This document shows positions 17,692-26,328 of a stretch of DNA of 46,673 bases, in pieces (the stretch's first letter is position 1; each line of letters begins with the position of its first letter). Under the pieces are notes generated by a model. The model did not search any database, was not told the origin of the DNA, and saw nothing but the letters and a program-made list of their open reading frames with translations. This DNA is from JAFGKM01 sp964403465 (GTDB lineage Bacteria; Ratteibacteria; UBA8468; B48-G9; JAFGKM01). The stretch spans positions 1-46,673 of the forward strand of contig CAYOFY010000002.1 in assembly GCA_964403465.1 (NCBI GenBank). The letters run 5' to 3'. Made by a program: the position numbers and the translations under genes.

Positions 17692-18594
17692 ATGACAAAA
17701 AGAATATATATTAAAATACCTGCCAGCATAGGCAACATGGGAAGCGGTTTTGACTGTGCTGGTTTGAGTTTGAAATTCTATAATGAATTTACTGTAACAA
17801 GAGCAGCGAGGATGAAAATAAGTTTTTCGGATACCCATTATTCCGTATCGTCAAAAAACGTCTCTGGCCTTTTTTCTCGCGCATTTGCCGCCGGACTTAA
17901 ATATTACGGAGAGAACACCTTCCCTGTGGAAATGGCGATTGAAAACAAAATTCCGTTCAAGAGGGGTTTCGGCAGCAGCGCCACGGTAGTCCTTGCCGCC
18001 GTAATATCGGGATTGCTGTTTGCAGGCAGAAGGATAATCAAGAAAGAGGTTCTCAGGATAGCCTTTCCTTTTGAAGGGCACATTGACAATCTCGCGGCAT
18101 CTCTTTACGGGGGTTTTGTCCTCGGCGGAAACGAAGGAAAGACGGTTGTACGCATACCCACTCCTGAAATGTTGAGAGTAATTGCTTTTGTTCCCGGGGA
18201 GGGCCTTTCCACAAAATCCGCCCGGGACATACTGCCAGACAAGGTTCCTCTTTCCGATGCAGTTTATAATATGGCTAATTATGGCATGTTATGCTCTGCC
18301 TTTTTCTTAAAGGATATGAGTATTCTAAAATTTGGACTGCGCGACAGACTTCATCAGCCTTACAGGAGCAAAATCATTCCCCACCTTGAAGGTCTGACTG
18401 AACGTGAAATCTCGCCTTATGTAATCGGTGCATGTCTAAGCGGAGCAGGGCCGTCGGTAGTATTCTTCGCCACGGACAAAAACGTTAAAAAGGCCCTATC
18501 AGCCGTCACGAATGCGATAAACGAGAAAAACATAAAGGGGGATATACATATTATTATTCCAGGGGGCAGGACAATCTGGAAAATTATTGAATAA
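17692..18594 (+). CDS. thrB: Homoserine kinase (GHMP family)
   Basis: ThrB phosphorylates homoserine with ATP for threonine synthase. The 300-residue protein begins YIKIPASIGNMGSGFDCAG, has the GHMP phosphate-binding loop at about 88-99 (PFKRGFGSSATV) and the closing motif GACLSGAGPSVVFF, all in the order expected for homoserine kinase. It follows the ApgM-like gene after a repeat-filled gap and is followed 17 bases later by the first trkA. The ribosome-binding site is weak. Confidence 0.93.
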   Translation: MTKRIYIKIPASIGNMGSGFDCAGLSLKFYNEFTVTRAARMKISFSDTHYSVSSKNVSGLFSRAFAAGLKYYGENTFPVEMAIENKIPFKRGFGSSATVVLAAVISGLLFAGRRIIKKEVLRIAFPFEGHIDNLAASLYGGFVLGGNEGKTVVRIPTPEMLRVIAFVPGEGLSTKSARDILPDKVPLSDAVYNMANYGMLCSAFFLKDMSILKFGLRDRLHQPYRSKIIPHLEGLTEREISPYVIGACLSGAGPSVVFFATDKNVKKALSAVTNAINEKNIKGDIHIIIPGGRTIWKIIE

Positions 18595-18599
18595 AAAGG

Positions 18600-18605
18600 T
18601 ATAAT
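18600..18605 (+). promoter_or_regulatory. Candidate -10 box of the trk operon
   Basis: TATAAT at 18600-18605 lies in the 17-base gap between thrB and the first trkA, six bases before its ATG. The -35 region (around 18577) is poor. If used, the message would be nearly leaderless; the AAAGG before the ATG is too close to act as a normal ribosome-binding site. Confidence 0.3.
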
Positions 18606-18611
18606 TAAAGG

Positions 18612-19256
18612 ATGTACATAATAATCGTAGGATGCGGCAGGATAGGGTCGTATCTGGCAAATCTGCTCCAGGATGACCATAATGTGGTTGTGATAGACAA
18701 GGAAGCGGATAATCTGGAAAGGGTTGGGGATAATTTCAACGGGTTTTCCATCACAGGGGATGCCCTTGACCTTGATGTTCTGAAGGAAGCGGGCATAGAA
18801 AAAGCGGATGCCGTGGCGGTAACAACAAGTAATGACAATACCAACATAGTAATTGCACAGATAGCAAAGAAAGTTTTCAACGTCCCGAAGGTCGTCGCAA
18901 GGGTATCGGATATAGGAAAAGCGGAAATATACAGGAATCTTGGGGTGGACCCTGTAAACAGCACCTCCATTTTCGCAACACTACTCAGGGAAAAGGTTCT
19001 TGAAAGAAATTTTACAACCTACATATTTGAAAGCAGCAAGGTAAGTATGCTGGAAATCAAGGATACGGGCATTTATTCGGGTAAAAGAGTCAAGGACTTA
19101 AACATCCCCGGGGAATTTCAGGTAATTACCGTGGTAAGGGGACAGGAACCTGTTATTCCCGAAGAAGACATGGTTTTTACCGCCGGTGATATAATTGTCG
19201 GCGTCGTCAAGCTTTCGGCTCTCAAAAAAATAAAAAAGATGCTCAAACTCCAATGA
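18612..19256 (+). CDS. trkA: TrkA/KtrA-type potassium channel regulatory subunit, copy 1
   Basis: This cytosolic RCK protein gates the TrkH potassium channel. The 214 residues form one half of a classical TrkA: a TrkA-N Rossmann domain with GCGRIG at 7-12 and acidic VVVIDKE at the end of strand two, which suggests NAD(H) or nucleotide binding, and a TrkA-C domain from about 140. Classical TrkA has two such halves in one chain; here each half is a separate gene. It overlaps the second copy by ATGA at 19253-19256. Confidence 0.92.
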   Translation: MYIIIVGCGRIGSYLANLLQDDHNVVVIDKEADNLERVGDNFNGFSITGDALDLDVLKEAGIEKADAVAVTTSNDNTNIVIAQIAKKVFNVPKVVARVSDIGKAEIYRNLGVDPVNSTSIFATLLREKVLERNFTTYIFESSKVSMLEIKDTGIYSGKRVKDLNIPGEFQVITVVRGQEPVIPEEDMVFTAGDIIVGVVKLSALKKIKKMLKLQ

Positions 19257-19921
19257 ACATAATAATAGTCGGCGGTGGCAATGTGGGATATAACCTGGCG
19301 GAACGCTTGAGCTCGAGCAATTACGTTACGCTTATTGAAAAAGACCCCGATATAGGCAGGAGGCTGGCCGGCAAGATAAATATTCTCGTCATGCAGGGAG
19401 ACGGTTGCGATACGAATATTCTCAAGCAGGCAGGGATAAACAAGGCGGACATTGTTGCGGCGGTTACTGGAAGCGACGTTGATAACCTTGTTGTCTGCCA
19501 GATTGCCAAGGATATTTTCCATGTCAAAAGAACCGTGGCAAAGGTCAACGACCCCAAGAATGAAAAAATCTTTTATCAACTCGGCGTTGATGTTGCCATA
19601 GGTAGTACGGCCATCATAGCAAAGGTTATTGAGGATGAGGTGAGCTGGGATGATTTCATCAACCTTTTCACATTCAAACGGGGCAATCTCTCTATAGTCA
19701 GGGTTGACCTTCCGGAGACATCTCCCGTTCTCAACGCCGCTGTCGGAAACATAAAACTTCCCGAGGATTCTGTTCTCGTTGCTATCATAAGAAATGGCGA
19801 GATAATGATTCCCCGCAACAATTCGGTTCTGAAAGAAAAAGACGAGGTTATTGCCATAACAAAGGTGGAGAACGAATCGCTTCTTTTTAAGTCTCTCATA
19901 GGAGAGGTGACGGAAAAGTAA
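19253..19921 (+). CDS. trkA: TrkA/KtrA-type potassium channel regulatory subunit, copy 2
   Basis: The second single-unit RCK protein has 222 residues. TrkA-N carries GGGNVG at 7-12 and TLIEKDPD, and TrkA-C starts near residue 135. The sequence clearly diverges from copy 1, so the two probably form a hetero-oligomeric gating ring, as in other split-TrkA loci such as that of Thermotoga. The stop overlaps the start of the small membrane ORF by one base (TAATG), and trkH follows, so all four genes look translationally coupled. Confidence 0.92.
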   Translation: MNIIIVGGGNVGYNLAERLSSSNYVTLIEKDPDIGRRLAGKINILVMQGDGCDTNILKQAGINKADIVAAVTGSDVDNLVVCQIAKDIFHVKRTVAKVNDPKNEKIFYQLGVDVAIGSTAIIAKVIEDEVSWDDFINLFTFKRGNLSIVRVDLPETSPVLNAAVGNIKLPEDSVLVAIIRNGEIMIPRNNSVLKEKDEVIAITKVENESLLFKSLIGEVTEK

Positions 19922-20061
19922 TGGAGCGGCTCATTAAGTATCTGAAAATAACTTACAGATGGATTACAGGTATAGCGATTGAATTGATATACCCCTTCAT
20001 TACTTTTGCAGCCGCAGCAATAATATGTTTCTTGTTATACCTGGCCATTATTAAAAAATGA
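19921..20061 (+). CDS. 46-residue small membrane protein between trkA and trkH
   Basis: The ATG at 19921 shares its A with the trkA copy 2 stop (TAATG), and the TGA at 20059-20061 overlaps the trkH start (ATGA at 20058-20061), so the frame is locked between two genes. The peptide has a basic amphipathic start (MERLIKYLKITYRW), one hydrophobic segment at about 20-44 and a Lys-Lys end, consistent with a single-pass inner-membrane peptide. I recognise no family. By position it could be an accessory subunit of the Trk channel, in the way KdpF serves KdpABC; this is inference. Confidence 0.75.
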   Translation: MERLIKYLKITYRWITGIAIELIYPFITFAAAAIICFLLYLAIIKK

Positions 20062-21557
20062 TACCCCATTTTTCCCGCGAGGACGTGAATTCCATTTTGC
20101 ACTATCTCGGAAAACTCATATATGGTCTGGGCGCAGTGATGCTTGCGCCGGTCTTTATCGGTATTATAAACAGAGAATGGGACCCCTCCATAGACTTTAT
20201 CCTTTCATCACTGCTGTGTCTTTTCCTCGGCAGTCTCCTGCTTCTCAGATTTAATGAAGAAAGAGACCTGAACTGGCGGCAGGGGATGAGTCTTGTGGCA
20301 ATCTCATGGATTGTGGCGATGTTCCTGGGAGCAATCCCCATTTTTCTGTCCGGCCACTACAACAGTTTTCTTGATGCCTCCTTTGAAGCAATGAGCGCTT
20401 TTGCCACAACAGGTCTCACGCTGGCCAATAACATTGACCACATGGCCTATTCCTACAATTTCTGGAGACATTTCATGTGCTTTATCGGAGGGCAGGGAAT
20501 AATTCTTGTGGCACTGACGCTTTTTGTAAAGGGAGGCAGTGCATTCAAGGTTTATGTGGGAGAAGCCCGTGAAGAGAAAATCATGCCCAACATAGTTCAA
20601 ACCGCACGATTTATATGGTTTGTAAGTCTAACCTATCTGATTATAGGGACTTCCATTCTTTTTTTTATAAACCTTGTCAGGAATGTTTCGCCTGGAAGAG
20701 CCCTGTTTCACTCCATCTGCATCTTCATGGCCGGATGGGACACTGCGGGATTTGCCGTGCAGACTCAGAATATCCTCTATTACCACAGTCCTGCAGTGGA
20801 AACAGTTACGGGGATGATATTTCTTCTGGGAGCTGTTAATTTCGGAGTTCATTACGCAGTCTGGACAGGGAGACCCAGAGAGCTTATAAAAAATTTTGAA
20901 CTGAAGATTTATATGATAAGCATCCTGGTGCTATTTGCTCTTATTTGTGCTGGGTTTATGATGCATTTCCCATTCCCTAATTACATATCCTTTTTCCGAA
21001 CAACCTTTTATCAGCTGCTTTCCGCTCATACCGGCGTTGGCTATTCAAATATATACGTTCAGGATTTCCTTTATTACTGGTCTCCTGTAGCACTTATGGG
21101 AGTAATTATAGCAATGGGGCTTGGCGGCAGTTCATCTTCCACTTCCGGAGGCATTAAGATGCTGAGAATAGGACTCTTTTTCAAGGGCATAAAAAAGGAA
21201 GTCAGAATTCTTACATCTCCTGAGTCCGCCGTCATAGTTGAAAAATTCCATCACATTAAAGACGTAACAGTTCAGGATAACCACATAAAGATGGCTGTAA
21301 TCATAATACTTTTATACATTATTGTTTATCTTGCAGGAGGTCTGGCAGGCAGTTTTTATGGGTATCCCTTTCTATCCTCACTCTTTGAATCTGTTTCGGC
21401 CGCGGCAAATGTGGGACTTTCCATGGGGATTACTTCCCCATCAATGCCGGATGGTCTTAAAATCGTGTACATTGCACAGATGTGGCTGGGACGTCTGGAA
21501 TTCATATCCGTTTTCGTGATGATTAAATTCATGCTTTCTTTAAGAAGTCCCCAGTAA
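20058..21557 (+). CDS. trkH: TrkH/KtrB-type potassium uptake channel subunit
   Basis: This 499-residue integral membrane protein conducts K+ (possibly with Na+ coupling). The four pore loops of the superfamily are visible by their Gly: FATTGLT, GWDTAGFA, AHTGVGYS and AAANVGLS. A flexible Ser- and Gly-rich gate loop, GLGGSSSSTSGG, lies in the middle of the third repeat. Its length fits TrkH with extra N-terminal helices. It is coupled by ATGA to the small membrane ORF and is the last gene of the trk run. Confidence 0.94.
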   Translation: MIPHFSREDVNSILHYLGKLIYGLGAVMLAPVFIGIINREWDPSIDFILSSLLCLFLGSLLLLRFNEERDLNWRQGMSLVAISWIVAMFLGAIPIFLSGHYNSFLDASFEAMSAFATTGLTLANNIDHMAYSYNFWRHFMCFIGGQGIILVALTLFVKGGSAFKVYVGEAREEKIMPNIVQTARFIWFVSLTYLIIGTSILFFINLVRNVSPGRALFHSICIFMAGWDTAGFAVQTQNILYYHSPAVETVTGMIFLLGAVNFGVHYAVWTGRPRELIKNFELKIYMISILVLFALICAGFMMHFPFPNYISFFRTTFYQLLSAHTGVGYSNIYVQDFLYYWSPVALMGVIIAMGLGGSSSSTSGGIKMLRIGLFFKGIKKEVRILTSPESAVIVEKFHHIKDVTVQDNHIKMAVIIILLYIIVYLAGGLAGSFYGYPFLSSLFESVSAAANVGLSMGITSPSMPDGLKIVYIAQMWLGRLEFISVFVMIKFMLSLRSPQ

Positions 21558-21599
21558 AACCGGTTAGTAGTGAAAAGTGGATAGTGGAAGGTAAAAAGA

Positions 21600-22106
21600 A
21601 TGAAAGTAAAATATATACTGATTTTTTTGTGTTTCCTGTTGCTGTCCTATAAAGCGTTTGCCTTGGAAATTATCCCTTTGAGGCAACTTTTCGAGCAAGC
21701 TCCCAATTATGATGGAAAGAATGTTACTGTGAAGGGAGAAGCCGTTGGCGATATCATGGGCAACGGAGAAACTTTCTGGGTAAACATAAGAGACGGAGAT
21801 TTTTTTATCGGCGTTGTCCTTGATAGTGAAAAACGAAGCATCATCAAAAATCTCGGCAGATACAGGGTTAAGGGTGATATCGTAAAAGTGACAGGCACAT
21901 ACAAGGTTCAATGTCCGCAGCATTATGGAGATAGAGATATTCATGCAGAAACTCTCGAAATTATTGAAGAAGGGAGGCGTCTGGAAGAAACCGTGGAAAC
22001 AGACAAGATTGTTCTAAGTATTGCATTGGGCTTTGCCGCAATACTTTTTATTTTTTATTCCCACCACAGGAAATTCCGAAAAGATAGCGGCGATCAGCAG
22101 AATTGA
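21600..22106 (+). CDS. Exported, C-terminally anchored OB-like protein
   Basis: This 168-residue protein has a clear signal peptide (MKVKYILIFLCFLLLSYKAFA), then a beta-rich domain of about 25-115 with YDGKNVTVKGEAVG, FWVNIRDGD and VKVTGTYKV. This strand pattern is typical of an OB fold as in BOF or tRNA-anticodon-like periplasmic proteins. A single membrane helix (about 136-153) and a basic tail follow, so the domain faces the periplasm. The last 59 bases overlap the 3' end of the convergent miaB. GGAAGG precedes the start. Function is unknown. Confidence 0.75.
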   Translation: MKVKYILIFLCFLLLSYKAFALEIIPLRQLFEQAPNYDGKNVTVKGEAVGDIMGNGETFWVNIRDGDFFIGVVLDSEKRSIIKNLGRYRVKGDIVKVTGTYKVQCPQHYGDRDIHAETLEIIEEGRRLEETVETDKIVLSIALGFAAILFIFYSHHRKFRKDSGDQQN

Positions 22107-23367
22107 AAACCACGGTTTCAAGCGTACCCGGTGTGGAAGAATGTGACGTGAAAACAACGGATTTATTGCCACTGCTCCTTCCCAGAAAAGCGCCTTTTCT
22201 TTTACTGCTCGTCTTAACGACAAAAACACTGTCAGTCTTACCTGTGAGACGGATGTTTTTCTTAAGGGACACCCCTTCCTGAATGTCCAGTATAATCTTA
22301 TGCCGACTCTCTTTTTCCTTCTCGGGAACATCATCTTTCATTCTGGAAGCCGCAGTTCCTGTCCTTTCGGAATACTTGAATACAAACAGGTCGTCAAACT
22401 CAATATCCTCTACCGCGGAACAGGTCTTCCCAAAATCTTTTTCTGTTTCTGAAGGAAAACCTGTTATTATATCCGAAGTTATGGTAATATCAGGGGTAGT
22501 ATCACGCGCCTTTTCAACAATCTCAAGATACCTGCCAAGTGTATAATTTCTGTTCATGAGTTTGAGTATCCTGTCGGAACCGGACTGGAGGGGAAGATGC
22601 AGGTGTTTGTAGAGTTTAGGCAGGTTCTTAAAAGAACGGATAAGTTCGTCAGGAATGTCCTTCGGATGAGATGTTAGAAATCCCATGCGTGCTATTCCCG
22701 TTATGTCATGTATTTTTTCCAGCAGGCCGGTAAATTTCATATCTGTATCTTTACCGTATTCATTAACATTCTGCCCCAGCAGAATAATTTCTCTCACACC
22801 CCCGGCTGTAAGAAATTCCACCTCTCTGCATATATCTTCTGGTTTCCTGCTTAGAAATCTTCCCCTGGCAAACGGTACCACGCAGTAGGAGCAGAAATTT
22901 TCGCAACCCTTGGTAACCGTTACAAAGGCGGAGATATTGCCTTCCGGAACAGGAAGTTCCTCTATAAACGGATCTGCCCCATCACCTGTACAGGATATTC
23001 CTCCTGTTGCAGTTGCAAGTATTTCCGGAAGTCGTTTATAGTTCCCTGCTCCGCAGATGATATCAATAAACGGATAGCTTTCCAGGAGTTTTTCTTTGTG
23101 AAGGTTGGCCGTGCATCCGAAAAGACACAGAATTTTTCCTTCTTTTCTCAGATACGCGTGTGAACTGAGAAACGCCATTGCTCTGTCTTCAGCGTGTTTC
23201 CTTACGCTGCAACTATTTACGGCAACAAAATCCGCGATCTCCGGAGAGTCCACAATCTCATAGCCGTTATTTATCAGCAATGTTTTGATCTTTTCAGAAT
23301 CATAAAAGTTCATCTGGCAACCGTATGTTTTTATATAAACTCTCCCGATTTTCTTATTCATAACCAT
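22048..23367 (-). CDS. miaB: tRNA-2-methylthio-N6-dimethylallyladenosine synthase
   Basis: MiaB is a radical-SAM methylthiotransferase that modifies A37 of tRNAs reading UNN codons. In 439 residues the N-terminal cluster ligands are Cys17 (TYGCQMN), Cys53 (NSCSVR) and Cys85 (FGCTAN). The radical-SAM cysteines are 155, 159 and 162 (CENFCSYC), and a TRAM-like domain ends the protein. The N-terminal motif favours MiaB over RimO or MtaB. The start at 23367 overlaps the upstream ATPase stop by 14 bases; an ATG at 23361 is equally possible. The 3' end overlaps a convergent gene by 59 bases. Confidence 0.93.
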   Translation of the reverse strand: MVMNKKIGRVYIKTYGCQMNFYDSEKIKTLLINNGYEIVDSPEIADFVAVNSCSVRKHAEDRAMAFLSSHAYLRKEGKILCLFGCTANLHKEKLLESYPFIDIICGAGNYKRLPEILATATGGISCTGDGADPFIEELPVPEGNISAFVTVTKGCENFCSYCVVPFARGRFLSRKPEDICREVEFLTAGGVREIILLGQNVNEYGKDTDMKFTGLLEKIHDITGIARMGFLTSHPKDIPDELIRSFKNLPKLYKHLHLPLQSGSDRILKLMNRNYTLGRYLEIVEKARDTTPDITITSDIITGFPSETEKDFGKTCSAVEDIEFDDLFVFKYSERTGTAASRMKDDVPEKEKESRHKIILDIQEGVSLKKNIRLTGKTDSVFVVKTSSKRKGAFLGRSSGNKSVVFTSHSSTPGTLETVVFNSADRRYLFGISCGGNKK

Positions 23368-25921
23368 AATGTTTTATGAACCAGTCCTTTGCCATTTGAA
23401 CCGAGAACAGATATACCACGACTATGATGAAGAGTGCAAGGAAATAAAGAGGTGGAGGCTGGATAAAACCAAAGTGTTTCCCAAGCGGGATGAAGGGCAG
23501 GAAGATTCCTATCGTAACAATATAGATTGACATGAATACGAGGAACTGACTGGGTTTGCTTTCAATGAAAGGAATCTTCCCCGTACGAATTATGTGTATA
23601 ACGAGTGTCTGGGTACACAGGGATTCCAGGAACCATCCGGTGTTGAACAGGGGCTGCCCTGCGTGGAAGATAAACCACAGGATACCGAAGGTAGCGAAAT
23701 CAAAAACTGAACTTATCGGTCCTATGAAAAGCATGAATTTCTGTATATATCCGACGTTCCATGGCCTTGATTTCATAAGATATTCGCTGTCAATTTCGTC
23801 CGAAGGCACGGCTATTTGCGAAATATCGTAAAGAAGATTGTTAAGCAATATCTGTATCGGGAGCATCGGAAGGAATGGGAGAAACAAACTTGCGCCTGTC
23901 ATGCTGAACATATTCCCCAGATTTGAACTGGCACCCATCTTGATATACTTGAGAATGTTTCCAAATGTCCTTCTTCCCTCTACAACACCGTCAGCAATGA
24001 CAAGGAGGTTTTTCTTCAAGAGGATTATGTCAGCGGATTCTTTGGCAATATCAACCGCGTTATTGACGGAAATACCCACGTCAGCAGCCCTCAGTGCGGG
24101 AGCATCGTTTATACCGTCACCAAGATATCCGACAATGTGCTGAGCATCGTGCAATGCTTTTATCACCCTTTCTTTTTGAAGAGGTGCAAGCCTTGCAAAA
24201 ACTGTGGTTTCCCTGACAAGCTCAACCAGGTCCGCGTCACTTGCCTTCTCAATCTGCTCGCCCGTAGCGAAACCCTTTATATCAAGCCCCACCTCTCCGC
24301 ATATCTTCTTGGTGACAAGTTCGTTATCACCTGTCAAAACCTTGAAATCTATGCCCAGATTCTTCAGTCTTTCTATTGTCCTTCTGGCTGAAGGCTTGGG
24401 AGGGTCAAGGAAAGCCACATATCCTTTTAGAATCAGGTCACGCTCGTCCTCTTTCGTGTATCTGTCCTGTGGCCGGTCAAAATCCCTGTAAGCGATGGCA
24501 AGAACGCGGAATCCTTCGGCACTCAGACTTCCGTATTCCTTCTGAAGTTCAATAAGCAGCAGCTGTCCTGCGTCAATTTCAAGAATGTCACCGTCAAGTT
24601 CAAATCTGGAACAACGTTTATACACCTCTTCCGGAGCACCCTTGACTATAATCCTGTGCTTTCCTTCATTTTCAATCACTATTGACATCATCTTTCTTGA
24701 GAAATCAAAAGGAATTTCATCAATCTTCCTGTAATCTTTAACTATGAGTTTTTCATGCTTGATTATGGCATCATCCAGTATATTCCTTAATCCTGTCTGA
24801 TATAAACTGTTTATGTAAGCCAATTTCAAGACATCGTCGTTTATTCTGCATACCACGTCGCAGTGTTTTTCAAGCATAATTCTGTTCAGCGTAAGTGTGC
24901 CGGTCTTATCGGTGCAGAGTATATTCATCGCACCAAAGTTCTGGATGGAATTAAGGCGCTTGACAATCACATCTCTCCTTGACATGGCAATTGCGCCCTT
25001 TGATAGATTAATTGCCACGAGCATTGGAAGCATCTGAGGAGTAAGCCCTACGGCAACGGAAAGGGCAAAGAGCAGGGCCTCAATCCTGTTTCCTTTGTTC
25101 AAGGCGTTTATAGCAAAGATTGCAAGAACAAGTACGAACATGAACCTCATCATGAGCCATGTGAATCTTCTGATTCCCTTTTCAAAACTGCTTTCAACCG
25201 ATGTTGCTGCAAGTTTTCTGGATATCTCACCAAACTGCGTAGAAAGTCCTGTCTTGACAGCCACCCCAAGACCTGTTCCACTTATCACGCTTGAACCCAT
25301 GAATGCCATATTGGATAATTCCGTAATAGAACGATTTGCAGAAACAGGAATTTCCGATGTTTTTTCAACCGGGTAAGACTCACCGGTCAGTGAAGACTGA
25401 TTTACAAAAAGATCCTTGCATGAAATAATCCGAAGATCCGCGGGAATCATATCTCCCGCAAATAAATCAATAATGTCGCCTGGAACTATCTCTCTTATAT
25501 TTATCTCTCTGGGCCTGCCATTCCGGCGCACAGTAGAGGTTGTTCTCACCATTTCGCTCAGTTTTTCCGCTTCCCTGCCTGCACGGTATTCCTGGAAGAA
25601 TGAAAGGAAAACGCTTATGAAAGCCATTATTATAACCAGTGCGGCACTTATCTTTTCACCGAAAAAAAGAGAAAAACCGGCGATGATTAGAAGCACAATG
25701 ACCAGAGGATTAAGAAACTTGGAAAAAACCTGCAGCAGAATGGTGCGTTTCTTTTTTCTTGCAGGTTCGTTGAAACCATATTCTTCCAGTCTTTTCTTTA
25801 CCTCTCGTTCCTGAAGACCTTTTAGAGATGTCTGCAACTTCTCAAAAAGAATTTCCTGAGAACATGTAATATAGTCAAAATCCCAGTTCTGTCTTTTGAT
25901 GGTTCCGTTCATAGTTATCAT
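23354..25921 (-). CDS. mgtA: Magnesium-translocating type P-type ATPase
   Basis: This 855-residue inner-membrane pump is of the P3B (MgtA/MgtB) type by overall sequence, importing Mg2+ at the cost of ATP. Visible motifs are LTGES in the actuator domain, phospho-acceptor Asp338 in CTDKTGTLT, KGAPEEV in the nucleotide domain, TGDNE and GDGINDAPAL. An N-terminal cation-ATPase domain and about ten membrane helices are present. It lies 13 bases after the DUF486 gene and overlaps miaB. No leader like that of enteric mgtA is seen. Start codons at 25921 and 25912 are both possible; neither has a good ribosome-binding site. Ca2+ transport is less likely. Confidence 0.9.
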   Translation of the reverse strand: MITMNGTIKRQNWDFDYITCSQEILFEKLQTSLKGLQEREVKKRLEEYGFNEPARKKKRTILLQVFSKFLNPLVIVLLIIAGFSLFFGEKISAALVIIMAFISVFLSFFQEYRAGREAEKLSEMVRTTSTVRRNGRPREINIREIVPGDIIDLFAGDMIPADLRIISCKDLFVNQSSLTGESYPVEKTSEIPVSANRSITELSNMAFMGSSVISGTGLGVAVKTGLSTQFGEISRKLAATSVESSFEKGIRRFTWLMMRFMFVLVLAIFAINALNKGNRIEALLFALSVAVGLTPQMLPMLVAINLSKGAIAMSRRDVIVKRLNSIQNFGAMNILCTDKTGTLTLNRIMLEKHCDVVCRINDDVLKLAYINSLYQTGLRNILDDAIIKHEKLIVKDYRKIDEIPFDFSRKMMSIVIENEGKHRIIVKGAPEEVYKRCSRFELDGDILEIDAGQLLLIELQKEYGSLSAEGFRVLAIAYRDFDRPQDRYTKEDERDLILKGYVAFLDPPKPSARRTIERLKNLGIDFKVLTGDNELVTKKICGEVGLDIKGFATGEQIEKASDADLVELVRETTVFARLAPLQKERVIKALHDAQHIVGYLGDGINDAPALRAADVGISVNNAVDIAKESADIILLKKNLLVIADGVVEGRRTFGNILKYIKMGASSNLGNMFSMTGASLFLPFLPMLPIQILLNNLLYDISQIAVPSDEIDSEYLMKSRPWNVGYIQKFMLFIGPISSVFDFATFGILWFIFHAGQPLFNTGWFLESLCTQTLVIHIIRTGKIPFIESKPSQFLVFMSIYIVTIGIFLPFIPLGKHFGFIQPPPLYFLALFIIVVVYLFSVQMAKDWFIKHYGYE

Positions 25922-25934
25922 TTCATCAAAAATC

Positions 25935-26288
25935 TCATTTAATTACCGCACCCTTAAAAACGCAAAATACCGCGGCAAGGATGAAGACAGCTGCCCATAG
26001 ATATTCATGTTTCATACCCTCTTTCATGTAGAAGACGGAAAACGGGATGAATACCGACAGGGTTATGACCTCCTGTATAATTTTTAATTGCCCGAGGTTC
26101 ATCACCTGATAGCCTATACGGTTAGCCGGGACCTGAATGATATATTCGAAAAGCGCAATGGTCCAGCTAACCAATGCCGCGATTATCCACGGCTTGCTAT
26201 TTAGGTGCTTCAGATGTCCGTACCATGCAAAGGTCATGAAGACATTGCTGCAGATAAGCATGACGGCTGTTATAAGTATCTTATTCAT
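25935..26288 (-). CDS. DUF486/DMT family membrane protein
   Basis: This 117-residue protein has four membrane helices and the highly conserved DUF486 signature: FMTFAWYGHLKHL, FEYIIQVPANRIGY, LKIIQEVITL and FYMKEG. These are half-size members of the drug/metabolite transporter fold; their substrate is unknown. A GAAGGGGAAG ribosome-binding site and a strong promoter precede it. It is the first gene of a leftward operon with the Mg2+ ATPase and miaB, which hints at a role in cation or envelope homeostasis without proving it. Confidence 0.92.
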   Translation of the reverse strand: MNKILITAVMLICSNVFMTFAWYGHLKHLNSKPWIIAALVSWTIALFEYIIQVPANRIGYQVMNLGQLKIIQEVITLSVFIPFSVFYMKEGMKHEYLWAAVFILAAVFCVFKGAVIK

Positions 26289-26302
26289 ATATCTTCCCCT
26301 TC

Positions 26303-26328
26303 AATATCAAAATATTCAACTTGATATT
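26303..26328. promoter_or_regulatory. Inverted repeat at the leftward promoter (candidate operator)
   Basis: AATATCAA (26303-26310) and TTGATATT (26321-26328) form a perfect eight-base inverted repeat with a ten-base centre. It covers the end of the -10 box and the predicted start of the leftward DUF486-ATPase-miaB transcript. The half-site spacing of 18 bases fits a dimeric regulator on one DNA face. No regulator gene is adjacent. Confidence 0.5.

Noticed and set aside
21558..21599. AGTGAAAAGTGGATAGTGGA tandem-like motif before the OB-like gene
   Set aside because: The repeats are too short and irregular to call a repeat element from one copy; only the ribosome-binding GGAAGG is supported.
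22283..25814. Rightward frames across miaB and the P-type ATPase
   Set aside because: They are antisense to well-supported genes and have no recognisable domain or start signal.
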